Shown here: positions 1-6,239 of the stretch, piece after piece
Layout: each line of letters starts with the position of its first letter
Position numbering within the stretch: the stretch's first letter is position 1
Source of the DNA: Tepidimonas sp.
GTDB taxonomy: Bacteria > Pseudomonadota > Gammaproteobacteria > Burkholderiales > Burkholderiaceae_C
Direction: 5' to 3'
Assembly (NCBI GenBank): GCA_025054905.1
Contig: JANWZF010000018.1
Location: forward strand, 1 to 8,900
DNA: 8,900 nt
The notes under the pieces: model-generated
What the model saw: only the letters and a program-made list of their open reading frames with translations
The model's database searches: none
What the model was told of the DNA's origin: nothing
Made by a program: the position numbers and the translations under genes

Positions 1-126
1 GTCGTCATCATCGGCCGCCGGCGCGGTGCCGACGATGCCGATGACGCTGGAGCGCGCCGTCTGGATCGGGCGCAGGCCGTCGTCGATCTCGACGATCTCG
101 ACGCCGTGGTGGAATGCGGTAGGCAT
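1..126 (-). CDS. Contractile tail sheath protein, N-terminal fragment (P2 FI / Mu L type)
   Basis: Only the first 42 codons lie in the window; the gene continues past the left edge. The protein begins MPTAFHHGVEIVEIDDG and continues with RPIQTARSSVIGIVGTAPAA. This is the characteristic opening of phage tail sheath proteins: a short start, a His-Gly-Val-Glu element, then a beta-strand with an Ile-Gly-Ile-Val-Gly-Thr-Ala-Pro motif. The sheath polymerises around the tail tube on the baseplate and contracts to drive the tube through the cell envelope. The ATG at 126-124 follows an ideal AAGGAG at 133-138 with 6 bases between. Its position after the fibre genes matches the P2 order, where FI follows the fibre genes, rather than Mu, where the sheath precedes the baseplate genes. 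Assignment rests on the N-terminus only. Confidence 0.85.
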   Translation of the reverse strand, partial: MPTAFHHGVEIVEIDDGLRPIQTARSSVIGIVGTAPAADDDD

Positions 127-129
127 GGC

Positions 130-198
130 TTACTCCTTGCAGGGGTTGCGTGGATGATGGCTTGCTGTGACGCGCGGGTGCAGCATGAGCGCGTTCAT
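130..198 (-). CDS. Possible 22-residue leader ORF between fibre module and tail sheath
   Basis: A short reading frame starts at the ATG at 198-196, which overlaps the TGA stop of the upstream 130-residue gene as ATGA, and ends at TAA 132-130. The peptide begins MNALMLHPRVTAS and ends NPCKE. It has no recognisable domain, signal peptide or membrane segment. The only argument for translation is arrangement: coupled start, no gap, and final codons that make up the sheath ribosome binding site, so ribosomes finishing it would stop next to the sheath start. No convincing ribosome binding site precedes its own ATG. It may equally be a chance frame in a 68-base intergenic gap, and I consider that somewhat more likely. 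Confidence 0.25.
   Translation of the reverse strand: MNALMLHPRVTASHHPRNPCKE
133..138 (-). promoter_or_regulatory. Strong ribosome binding site of the tail sheath gene
   Basis: The minus strand reads AAGGAG TAAGCC ATG. A full Shine-Dalgarno core lies 6 bases before the sheath ATG at 126. The core also forms the last two sense codons (AAG GAG) and touches the TAA stop of the possible 22-codon ORF at 130-198. A strong site fits a gene whose product is needed in many copies per virion. Confidence 0.7.
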
Positions 199-587
199 AG
201 CTGGCTCGCCTGTTCGAAGAGCTGATCGAGCTGCTCGTCCGTCAGGCCCAGCCCGGCGGCAAGCTGCTGCACCCACGGCGATGAGCGCTGCACCTCCTGC
301 GCGTACTCCCACTCGATCTGCGCAGCACGGCGCTGGGTCTCGTCAGGGATTGCGTCAATGGTCGCTTCGACATCGTCCATTAGCCCAGCTGCTAGCAGCG
401 CCAGACGCGCTTGCCGCATCGTGACTGACTGCGGCGGTGGGATGTGCCACGTTCCATCGCCACGGCGCACGTATACGTGCATGCGTGCCGGGTCGAAGTC
501 ACCCGGCACCGGCTCGGTCTGCATAGGCCCGGTGTAGTCGTCGGTAGCCAGTCCGACGATGCGGTCGTTGTCGATGAGGAGCTTCAT
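195..587 (-). CDS. Putative tail fibre assembly/chaperone-type protein (XkdW-like), 130 aa
   Basis: The 130-residue protein follows the Kelch-type fibre gene directly, the usual place for a fibre chaperone or fibre-associated protein. Residues 1-50 look like the small N-terminal beta domain common in such proteins, with a Phe-Asp-Pro-Ala turn near 31-34 and a GDGTWHIPPP segment at 43-52. Residues 55-130 are helical and acidic: MRQARLALLAAGL at 57-69, AAQIEWEYAQEVQRSSPW at 88-105, and a final segment of the pattern GLTDEQLDQLF. From memory the C-terminal half resembles XkdW-type phage proteins, but this is not proved. The start at 587 is supported by a GAGG 6 bases upstream, and the gap to the preceding stop is 12 bases. 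The TGA stop overlaps the next ATG. The chaperone role is inferred from position; a minor structural protein is the alternative. Confidence 0.7.
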   Translation of the reverse strand: MKLLIDNDRIVGLATDDYTGPMQTEPVPGDFDPARMHVYVRRGDGTWHIPPPQSVTMRQARLALLAAGLMDDVEATIDAIPDETQRRAAQIEWEYAQEVQRSSPWVQQLAAGLGLTDEQLDQLFEQASQL

Positions 588-599
588 GTCAAACCTCTA

Positions 600-1790
600 T
601 CACGGGTTCTGACGCCACAGCACTTTCGTGCTGTTGTCGCTGTAGAGTGCTGCCACCGTCGACGAGGACCCGACCGTCCAGTCTGATCCGACACTGCCGC
701 CAACCAGAGCGATATACCCGGACGGAAGTAGATCGCACGTGTGTAACCCGCGCGTGCCGTGCGGCGCGGCGACAGTCTGCCACGTGATGGTGGTGCCGCT
801 GACGGTGCCGATCAGAGCCTGCGTGCGCGGGTCGTTGTCTGCTGTGCCAACCCCACCAGCAACTAAAACACGTCCACCCGACAAACGTACAGCTGCGTGG
901 GCACGACGAACCGCCGGCAAGCTTGTAGCACTCGCCCATGTGATGGTGGTACCGCTAACGGCGCCGATCCAGCACTCGGCCCGCACGCTGCTTCCGTCGT
1001 GGCCACCAGTCACTAGGATACGACCGTCCGGCAGAAGCGTGGCGGTGTGCGCACGTCTGACAGCAGGCAGCGGTGTGGAGGTCACCCATGATGACCCCCC
1101 GTGCGGTAGCATATAAACGGTGTTGCGCACCGACGAACTGCCGGATGTTTCGTGACCGCCGATCACAACTAAGTGCGTCGGCGTGGCAACGCTTGCTTGA
1201 GACGCACGAGCCGATGGAAGCTGAGGTATAGGCGGCACCATCGAAGACGTTGCATGCGTGCTGTCGACAAAAGCGCTGCGGGCGATAGACGACGCCGCCA
1301 CGGCATTCATCGCTGTCGAGCTGGCCGCCACAGCATTCATCGCCGTAGAGCTGGCCGCCACAGCATTCATCGCCGTCGAGCTGTTGACCACAGCATTCAT
1401 CGCCGTCGAGCTGGCCGCCACAGCATTCATCGCCGTCGAGCTGGCCGCCACAGCGGACATCGTGTTCAGGCTTGCCAAGGTAGCGTCCGATGTCCCTCCG
1501 CCGGACACAATAAGTGTGTTCAGGCCGGCACCTACGCTGAACGAACTCCCGAAAAACGCCTCCCTAGCAACCGAGCTGGCCGCCACAGCATTCATCGCCG
1601 TCGAGCTGGCCGCCACAGCATTCATCGCCGTCGAGCTGGCCGCCATGCGGCGCACTTGGCCGCGCATTTGCAGCAGCGCACTGAACTCAGCAAGACGCCC
1701 GCTGTCTTGTAATAGGGTCTGCAGTTGCGATCCTGTTGTGGTGCCTGCCTCGATGGCATTGAGCAGGCGCATCGCGCGTAGCATTGGCAT
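600..1790 (-). CDS. Tail fibre with decapeptide repeats and C-terminal Kelch-like beta-propeller motifs
   Basis: The 396-residue protein has three parts. Residues 1-50 form a helical segment (GTTTGSQLQTLLQDSGRLAE and a downstream MRGQVRRMA) of a kind I recall at the start of phage tail proteins. Residues 53-82 and 110-177 carry a 10-residue repeat, STAMNAVAAS, in seven near-identical copies; each block ends in a variant SxARxAF unit (SVAREAFFGS, SIARSAFVDS). Residues 205-396 contain four Kelch-like motifs of about 50 residues, each with a hydrophobic strand ending in Gly-Gly (VVIGGH, ILVTGGH, VLVAGG, IALVGG). Two are preceded by LPAVRRAH, and a Trp follows in each. Kelch motifs form beta-propeller blades, so this part is the likely receptor-binding head. 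The ATG at 1790 follows AAGGAG with 8-base spacing. GC content looks lower than in the baseplate genes. Fibre assignment rests on context and architecture; the receptor is unknown. Confidence 0.8.
   Translation of the reverse strand: MPMLRAMRLLNAIEAGTTTGSQLQTLLQDSGRLAEFSALLQMRGQVRRMAASSTAMNAVAASSTAMNAVAASSVAREAFFGSSFSVGAGLNTLIVSGGGTSDATLASLNTMSAVAASSTAMNAVAASSTAMNAVVNSSTAMNAVAASSTAMNAVAASSTAMNAVAASSIARSAFVDSTHATSSMVPPIPQLPSARASQASVATPTHLVVIGGHETSGSSSVRNTVYMLPHGGSSWVTSTPLPAVRRAHTATLLPDGRILVTGGHDGSSVRAECWIGAVSGTTITWASATSLPAVRRAHAAVRLSGGRVLVAGGVGTADNDPRTQALIGTVSGTTITWQTVAAPHGTRGLHTCDLLPSGYIALVGGSVGSDWTVGSSSTVAALYSDNSTKVLWRQNP
784..969 (-). repeat. Imperfect direct repeat within Kelch motifs
   Basis: The 30 bases at 784-813 and 940-969 match at 27 positions. 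They encode the segments IGTVSGTTIT and IGAVSGTTIT in successive Kelch motifs. DNA-level identity this high, beyond what the protein needs, suggests that these two blades arose by a fairly recent internal duplication with a unit of 156 bp, or 52 residues. Confidence 0.75.
1294..1443 (-). repeat. Five tandem 30-bp units encoding STAMNAVAAS repeats
   Basis: On the plus strand five consecutive 30-bp units begin at 1294, 1324, 1354, 1384 and 1414, each containing a form of gccacagcattcatcgccgt. Units 3 and 5 are identical; the others differ by a few bases, and unit 4 starts ttgacc, which changes the residues to Val-Asn. A degenerate sixth unit follows at 1444, where the homology fades after the first 12 bases. 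The period is a multiple of 3, so gain or loss of units keeps the reading frame. The block lies inside the Kelch fibre gene and forms its shaft. Confidence 0.9.
1579..1638 (-). repeat. Two further 30-bp units of the same repeat
   Basis: Two identical units at 1579-1608 and 1609-1638 match units 3 and 5 of the main block base for base. Partial units flank them on both sides (accgagctg before, gccgccatgcgg after). The separating 135 bases (1444-1578) encode a Gly/Ser-rich non-repeat segment. The two blocks offer homology for in-frame deletion of the segment between them. Confidence 0.9.
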
Positions 1791-1798
1791 GGTTGGCG

Positions 1799-1804
1799 CT
1801 CCTT
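1799..1804 (-). promoter_or_regulatory. Ribosome binding site of the Kelch fibre gene
   Basis: The minus strand reads TAAGGAG CGCCAACC ATG. The AAGGAG core lies 8 bases before the ATG at 1790 and overlaps the TAA stop (1805-1803) of the preceding fibre gene, giving stop-restart coupling. It fixes the start at 1790 rather than at the in-frame ATGs at 1784 or 1772. Confidence 0.7.
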
Positions 1805-2750
1805 ACGGTTTGATGACTGCAATTTGCCACGCACCCTGCGCAGCTGTCGAAATCGATGCAGACGACGCGCTCGGGTTGACAATGGCGACGGTGACGGTAT
1901 TGGCCGCGGACACCCAAGCGTGATAAGCCAAGCGCGCGTTGCTGGCGGCATCGGTGCCAATCATGGCTGGCGGGCTGACGATCACACGGTCACCCACAGC
2001 AGCGCCGGTCACGGTGCCGGTAAACGCAGCCTGCGATGTCGCCGCCACGCTGGCGATACCGCACGTGGCTGTACCAAACAGCACGCAGTTGGTGAACCAG
2101 CTCGGCTTGTCGAGCTGCAAACTCTCCATCTCCGGCGCCAGAAACGCATCCACCACGTCCCAGTGCGGAGCTTCCAGCAGCCAGCGGCCAGTCGAGGTGG
2201 CAAAACATGTCATGCCGTCATCCGGCTCGGTGCTACCGACGCGGTGGACAAATAGCCCTAGATCGCGCACGATGGCTTGCTTGCCATCTGCATAGGCCAT
2301 GGTGCGCAGCTGCGCGCGCTGGTCGTAGGCCAGCACCGGCAGGCCGACGTTTTCGATGGCCGCTTGCAGGGCGGCATCAGCGGCCTGGCGCGCGGACGTT
2401 TCGGCAGCGATGGCCGCTTGCCGTGCTGCCTGCTCTGCCGCAATCGCGCCAGTCAGCTGCGTTTGCGTCGCCAGGTCGCCGACGTTGTTGATGGCCGCGA
2501 GCAACTGGTCGCGCCGCTGCTCCAGGTCGTCCAGCGTCGCGTCCATCTGCGCGATGGCCGGCCCGATGATCGTATCGATGCGCTGCAGGCCAAAGCGCGT
2601 CAGGTCGTCGATGACCGCCTGCAAGTCGGCGCGGCGCGCTTCGAGCTCGGCAATGCGCGCATCGATGTCGGCGAGCACGGGGTTGAAGTAGTCCTGCGAC
2701 AGCGGCGTGACGCCATCGCGGACGCGGTAGGCCTCAAAGCGCGTGGGCAT
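1803..2750 (-). CDS. Tail fibre protein with N-terminal coiled coil, 315 aa
   Basis: The N-terminus (DGVTPLSQDYFNPVLADIDA at 12-31) is typical of phage tail fibres that attach to the baseplate region. Residues 25-134 are strongly heptad-like, rich in Ala, Gln, Arg and Glu, and should form a trimeric coiled-coil stalk (AAIAAETSARQAADAALQAA at 112-131). Residues 138-200 look like a small fibre domain of the kind that ends in Gly-Arg-Trp-Leu (DLGLFVHRVGS, then TGRWLLEAPHW). Residues 238-315 form a compact beta-rich tip (TGTVTGAAVGDRVIVSPPA, then AYHAWVSAANTVTVAIVNPS). This is the Gly-Asp-x-Val-x-Val-x-Pro-Pro pattern seen at many phage fibre ends. It follows the 748-residue gene by 12 bases, with a weak GAGG 10 bases before the ATG. 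It probably trimerises and may act as a connector or short fibre alongside the Kelch fibre. Confidence 0.85.
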   Translation of the reverse strand: MPTRFEAYRVRDGVTPLSQDYFNPVLADIDARIAELEARRADLQAVIDDLTRFGLQRIDTIIGPAIAQMDATLDDLEQRRDQLLAAINNVGDLATQTQLTGAIAAEQAARQAAIAAETSARQAADAALQAAIENVGLPVLAYDQRAQLRTMAYADGKQAIVRDLGLFVHRVGSTEPDDGMTCFATSTGRWLLEAPHWDVVDAFLAPEMESLQLDKPSWFTNCVLFGTATCGIASVAATSQAAFTGTVTGAAVGDRVIVSPPAMIGTDAASNARLAYHAWVSAANTVTVAIVNPSASSASISTAAQGAWQIAVIKP

Positions 2751-2762
2751 GGCGGCTCAGCC

Positions 2763-5009
2763 TCACAGGGCCAGGTCGTAGCGCTCGGCCACGTGCCAGG
2801 CGCGCCGCCAGTCGCTCGTCGAGCCGGTGATCTCGATGCGGTAGCCCGTCTGCGCCGTGCCAGGCGTAAAGCGATACTCGCGCCAGCGGCGGTTGCCATC
2901 GACGATCTCGTCGCGCACGCTGGCCGGGTTGATCGGCCCGCTGCCAAGGATCAGGCGACAGCCCACCGTGTGATAAGCCGGGTCGAAATACTCCAGCAGC
3001 AGCCGCACGCGGATGTCGGTGGAGCCTGAGGACAGCGTGCGTTGCGTGCTGATGTGGGTAAAGCTCATCCCGACGCGCGCCACGCGCACCTGCGAGCCGG
3101 TCAGGCGCACCGCCGGCATCAGATCCAGCGTGCCGACGAACACCGCGCGCAGCGGCACCAGCGCGGGTAGGCTGGCCAGTCCAGCCTCGGTGCCGTCCGT
3201 GATCGGCAGCCACTGGCCGCTAACCTGATATTCCCAGACCAGCTCGGTGCCGTCTGGCGTCACCCCCTCGTAGAGCATGTCGATGTCGGCGATGCCGCCG
3301 GAGAGCTGCAGCGGCTCCATCTGCACCACGGCGCGCGGGGACGCAAAGCGCGCGAAGTTCAGCCGCAGCATCAGGTCGCGCTCGGCAGCCTCGGCAAAAT
3401 ACTGCCCGTCTTGCCGGTACATGAGCACGCCCTGGGTGTACTCGGTGCCCTCGGTGTAGCCGATGCGGTGCGCGCCGTTGGTGACCAGCACCAGCGCATA
3501 GCGGCGGCCAGCCTCGACTAGAACCGGGTTGGTCCACGGGATACGCCGCCAGCCGGCCGCCAGCGCGCCAGGCGCCAGCGTCACGCGCGCCACAGAGCGG
3601 CTCAGATCAGGCTGGCCAAGCGATGCATCGCACAGGATCACCTCCAGCCCGGCGGCGGCATCCACGCTGGTGAAAAACAGCTCCACCGACGTCAGCCATC
3701 CGGTCTGCGCCATCAGGATCGTCTGCGCGAGGATCGACCCCTGCACCGTGTGCGTGGTGGTGACGGCCTCCCAGTACGTCTCTACATAGTCGTCGATCCA
3801 GATGCGCGTGCCGCGCACAGTGCCAGACTGAGCCAGCATGGCCTGCACCGAAGCGGGGTCGATCTCCCAGGTTTCGTCGCCGCGGCGGTAGATGCGCGTG
3901 ATCGGGTCAAAGGTGCCCTGGCGCCAGAATCCGGTGTTGGTACAGGCCGTGCGCGTCTCGCCGTAGCGGATGCGCTGGCGGCTCATCTGGCGCTGCACCA
4001 TCTGCGTGGTCTGGTATTGGTAGGCGTTGATGGTGATTTCGCCTCGGCGCGTCTCCATGCGCAGGCGCGCGATCTCCTCGTAGGCGGGCAACAGCAGGCC
4101 GCCACTGGAGACGGATGCCGCCGGATCCAGCGGATTGAGCAGCTGTAGCTGCTGCGTGGCCGTGCCGACGATGGGCGGGCGGATGCCCTCCTCCACGCGG
4201 GCGGAGTAGCCGCTGTAGGTGGTGGCCGACTCGGCCGTGGTCAGGAAGTGATCCGCGCCGTAGAACTTGTAATCGTCCGGCAGCTCCAGGCGCTCCTTGA
4301 CGCGCGCCATGTCCTGCGCCACCTGCAGCATCTGGGTGAGCGTGGCACGGGTGGCCATCTGCTCACCGAGGCCCGCGATGTCGCTCATGATGTGCGCGAT
4401 GCGCGGCTCGGCGCTGGTGATCCAGCCCTCAGCGGCACGCAGCCGCTGCTCCACGGCGTACAGGTTGGGCAGCTTGCGGCTGGTGGCCAGCGCCACCTGT
4501 TGGATGCCGGTTGGGGTGAGCCGCACGTGCGCCAAGAGCGTATAGCCGGTGGGCGGCTCGGGCCGCTCTGGCGTGGGCGACTCCATGCCCTGCGCGATGT
4601 GGATCACCGCCACGCGGCGGCGCTGCATCGCCACGGCCTCGGGCTCCACCTCGCGCGTCTGCAGGTCGATCAGGAAGTCGCGCGGCTGGATGTCCACGTC
4701 CTCCTCTTGCCCGAAGGCTGAGATCGCCAGCCACTTGCTGTCCTGCAATGGCAGCATGGCAAAGATCGAGTGCACCTGCGCGGTCTCGATGGCGTAGACC
4801 TTGCCGCTGGAGCCGTCGTAGAGGCGGCCGGGCGAGACTTCGATCTCGGTGGCGCTGCGCGCGGTCACCGTCAGGCCGACGAACTGCCGCTCGGTGGTGA
4901 TGGCATCGATCACCAGATGGCGGCCAGCCTCGTCGGCCCACGTCTGCGTGTTGTTGAGGTCGGCGGCTTGCAGCTCTTGCCGGTCGCGGTAGATGACCTG
5001 TTTTTCCAT
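2763..5009 (-). CDS. Large baseplate/fibre-network structural protein with jelly-roll domain (DUF4815-like), 748 aa
   Basis: The N-terminus (VIYRDRQELQAADLNNTQTW at 5-24) resembles phage proteins that sit between the baseplate and the fibres. Residues 45-145 form a beta domain with a conserved-looking VSPGRLYDGSSGKVY segment (58-72). Residues 180-245 are helical. Residues 425-555 read as a jelly-roll module: AQTILMAQTGWLTSVELFFT (428-447), VLVEAGRRYALVLVTN (496-511), then ERDLMLRLNFARF (543-555). This layout is familiar from DUF4815-type phage structural proteins. Residues 560-748 look like another beta-rich domain. There is no signal peptide or membrane segment. The ATG at 5009 follows AAGGAG by 7 bases and lies 3 bases after the gpI stop. 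The position after gpI and before the fibres suggests a fibre-anchoring role, which is inference. The DUF4815 link is from memory of the motif pattern. Confidence 0.7.
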   Translation of the reverse strand: MEKQVIYRDRQELQAADLNNTQTWADEAGRHLVIDAITTERQFVGLTVTARSATEIEVSPGRLYDGSSGKVYAIETAQVHSIFAMLPLQDSKWLAISAFGQEEDVDIQPRDFLIDLQTREVEPEAVAMQRRRVAVIHIAQGMESPTPERPEPPTGYTLLAHVRLTPTGIQQVALATSRKLPNLYAVEQRLRAAEGWITSAEPRIAHIMSDIAGLGEQMATRATLTQMLQVAQDMARVKERLELPDDYKFYGADHFLTTAESATTYSGYSARVEEGIRPPIVGTATQQLQLLNPLDPAASVSSGGLLLPAYEEIARLRMETRRGEITINAYQYQTTQMVQRQMSRQRIRYGETRTACTNTGFWRQGTFDPITRIYRRGDETWEIDPASVQAMLAQSGTVRGTRIWIDDYVETYWEAVTTTHTVQGSILAQTILMAQTGWLTSVELFFTSVDAAAGLEVILCDASLGQPDLSRSVARVTLAPGALAAGWRRIPWTNPVLVEAGRRYALVLVTNGAHRIGYTEGTEYTQGVLMYRQDGQYFAEAAERDLMLRLNFARFASPRAVVQMEPLQLSGGIADIDMLYEGVTPDGTELVWEYQVSGQWLPITDGTEAGLASLPALVPLRAVFVGTLDLMPAVRLTGSQVRVARVGMSFTHISTQRTLSSGSTDIRVRLLLEYFDPAYHTVGCRLILGSGPINPASVRDEIVDGNRRWREYRFTPGTAQTGYRIEITGSTSDWRRAWHVAERYDLAL

Positions 5010-5012
5010 CGA

Positions 5013-6239
5013 TCAGCTCCTTGGGATGGTCTGTCCGGCCAGCACGGCGCCGGCCTTGTGGATGCGGGAGGCTTTGGCGGTGCCGTGTAGCCGGGTGCGC
5101 ACCAGCACCTTGTCGTGCGCGGCGCGCGCCCAGTCCATGGCCGCCAGCACCGGCGCGATGCGGCTGCGCGCATCGCCATCGGACAGGGCCGCGCGCATGG
5201 CGGTAGAGGCCATGGCAAACGGCACGCGGCGCGCCGGCATGCGCGTGTGCGCCAGTGCGACAAACGGCGGGCTGGTCAGACGAGTGAAGCCCAGATAGGT
5301 CGGGCCGTGCTTGGGCCGCGCCGCCACGGCCGGATCGTGCAGCCGGATGCGGCTATAGAGGCGGCTCCATGCGTCCGAGCGCGCGGTGTGCGCGCCGCCC
5401 AGCGTCGCACCGAATGCGAGCACGCCCGCGCGCTGGGCACGCTGCGCCACCAGCTCGGCATCCGGCGTCAGCGGCGCAAGGCTCGGCGTGGCCTGGCGCA
5501 AGAGCAACAGGTTGGCGCGCACCTGGTACTGCACGCGGGCGATGCGCCAGTAGCGCGCGCTGGCGTCGGCGCGGCTGATGACGCCTGCCAGCGGCTGGCC
5601 GAGCACCTGCCCCGCCGCCACGGCGCGGCGCGCCAGATCAACGGTGCCGCTGGCCTCGGTCTCCAGCGTCGTCCAACCGTGCGTGGTGAGCAGCTCGGAC
5701 TGGCCGCCTGGCCAGACGATTTCGGCCTGGATGCGGCTCCTCGCCATCGCTGCGGTGCGCGTGGGCGGCTCGCCCGTATGGCGCACAAAGGCCGCGCCCA
5801 GCATCAGGCCCTCGCTGGCGCTGCGCTGGCGCTGCGTGCGGATGCGCATCTGCGGGTGCGCGTCCAGCCACTGGCGGCGGCTCGTTTCGTCCCAAAAGCC
5901 CAGGAAGGTTTTCGCGGGGGGCATCTCCAGCCGCGCGATGCGCGCACCGGCCAGCCTTGCCAGCTCGCGCAGGCCCTTCGGTGTGCCGATCAGCGCGTGC
6001 AGCCTGGGGCTGGCCGCGATCAGCGCACGCCGAGCGGCCTCGTCAGCAGGCCACACCGGCGGCAGGTCCTCGCCCGCGCCCAGGTGCGGCAGCAGCGCAG
6101 CCGGGATGCGGCGTGGATCGCCCAGCGTGGCCAGCGTCTGCGCGCCCGGCGTCCACGGCCCGATGGTCTGGCTGGCCGCCACCTCCACTGGCGTGGCGTT
6201 GGCCGGCAGCAGGTGTGCCCGCTCCACGGCCTCAGTCAT
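5013..6239 (-). CDS. Phage tail protein I (P2 gpI-like) with long C-terminal extension, 408 aa
   Basis: Residues 1-110 match the gpI pattern: AHLLPANATPVEVAAS at 8-23, IPAALLPHLG at 45-54, WPADEAARRALIAASPRLHA at 63-82, then GTPKGLRELARLAGARI at 85-101. In P2 and Mu, gpI joins gpJ in the baseplate wedge. Typical P2 gpI is about 180 residues; here about 270 further residues follow, rich in Arg and Ala, with few acidic residues and no domain I recognise. A stretch at 225-248 (SARYWRIARVQ, then QVRANLLLLRQ) and one at 330-345 stand out as basic. The start was set at 6239, where GGAGG lies 6 bases upstream and the product begins MTEAVERAHLLP; a longer in-frame start at 6290 would add 17 non-conserved residues. 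It overlaps the gpJ gene by 8 bases. Confidence 0.8.
   Translation of the reverse strand: MTEAVERAHLLPANATPVEVAASQTIGPWTPGAQTLATLGDPRRIPAALLPHLGAGEDLPPVWPADEAARRALIAASPRLHALIGTPKGLRELARLAGARIARLEMPPAKTFLGFWDETSRRQWLDAHPQMRIRTQRQRSASEGLMLGAAFVRHTGEPPTRTAAMARSRIQAEIVWPGGQSELLTTHGWTTLETEASGTVDLARRAVAAGQVLGQPLAGVISRADASARYWRIARVQYQVRANLLLLRQATPSLAPLTPDAELVAQRAQRAGVLAFGATLGGAHTARSDAWSRLYSRIRLHDPAVAARPKHGPTYLGFTRLTSPPFVALAHTRMPARRVPFAMASTAMRAALSDGDARSRIAPVLAAMDWARAAHDKVLVRTRLHGTAKASRIHKAGAVLAGQTIPRS
5017..5022 (-). promoter_or_regulatory. Ribosome binding site of the 748-residue structural gene
   Basis: The minus strand reads AAGGAG CTGATCG ATG, a full core 7 bases before the ATG at 5009. It is embedded in the last codons of the gpI-like gene, whose TGA (5015-5013) falls between the core and the start codon. 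Confidence 0.65.

Noticed and set aside
588..599. Terminators or promoters in the short gaps between fibre genes
   Set aside because: The 12-base gaps hold only ribosome binding sites or part of them. No hairpin with a T-run and no -35/-10 pair was seen.
1294..1638. CRISPR-like array from regular 30-bp repeats
   Set aside because: The units are contiguous without spacers and in frame inside a fibre gene, so they are protein-coding tandem repeats.
1258..1923. Plus-strand repeat protein (TAFIAVELAA repeats)
   Set aside because: It looks orderly only because the 30-bp repeat is in phase on both strands. The minus strand has the ribosome binding site, operon context and Kelch domain, so this is a mirror frame.
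2277..3029. Plus-strand open frame of 250 codons
   Set aside because: Antisense to the coiled-coil fibre and the 748-residue gene, with shadow composition and no domain.
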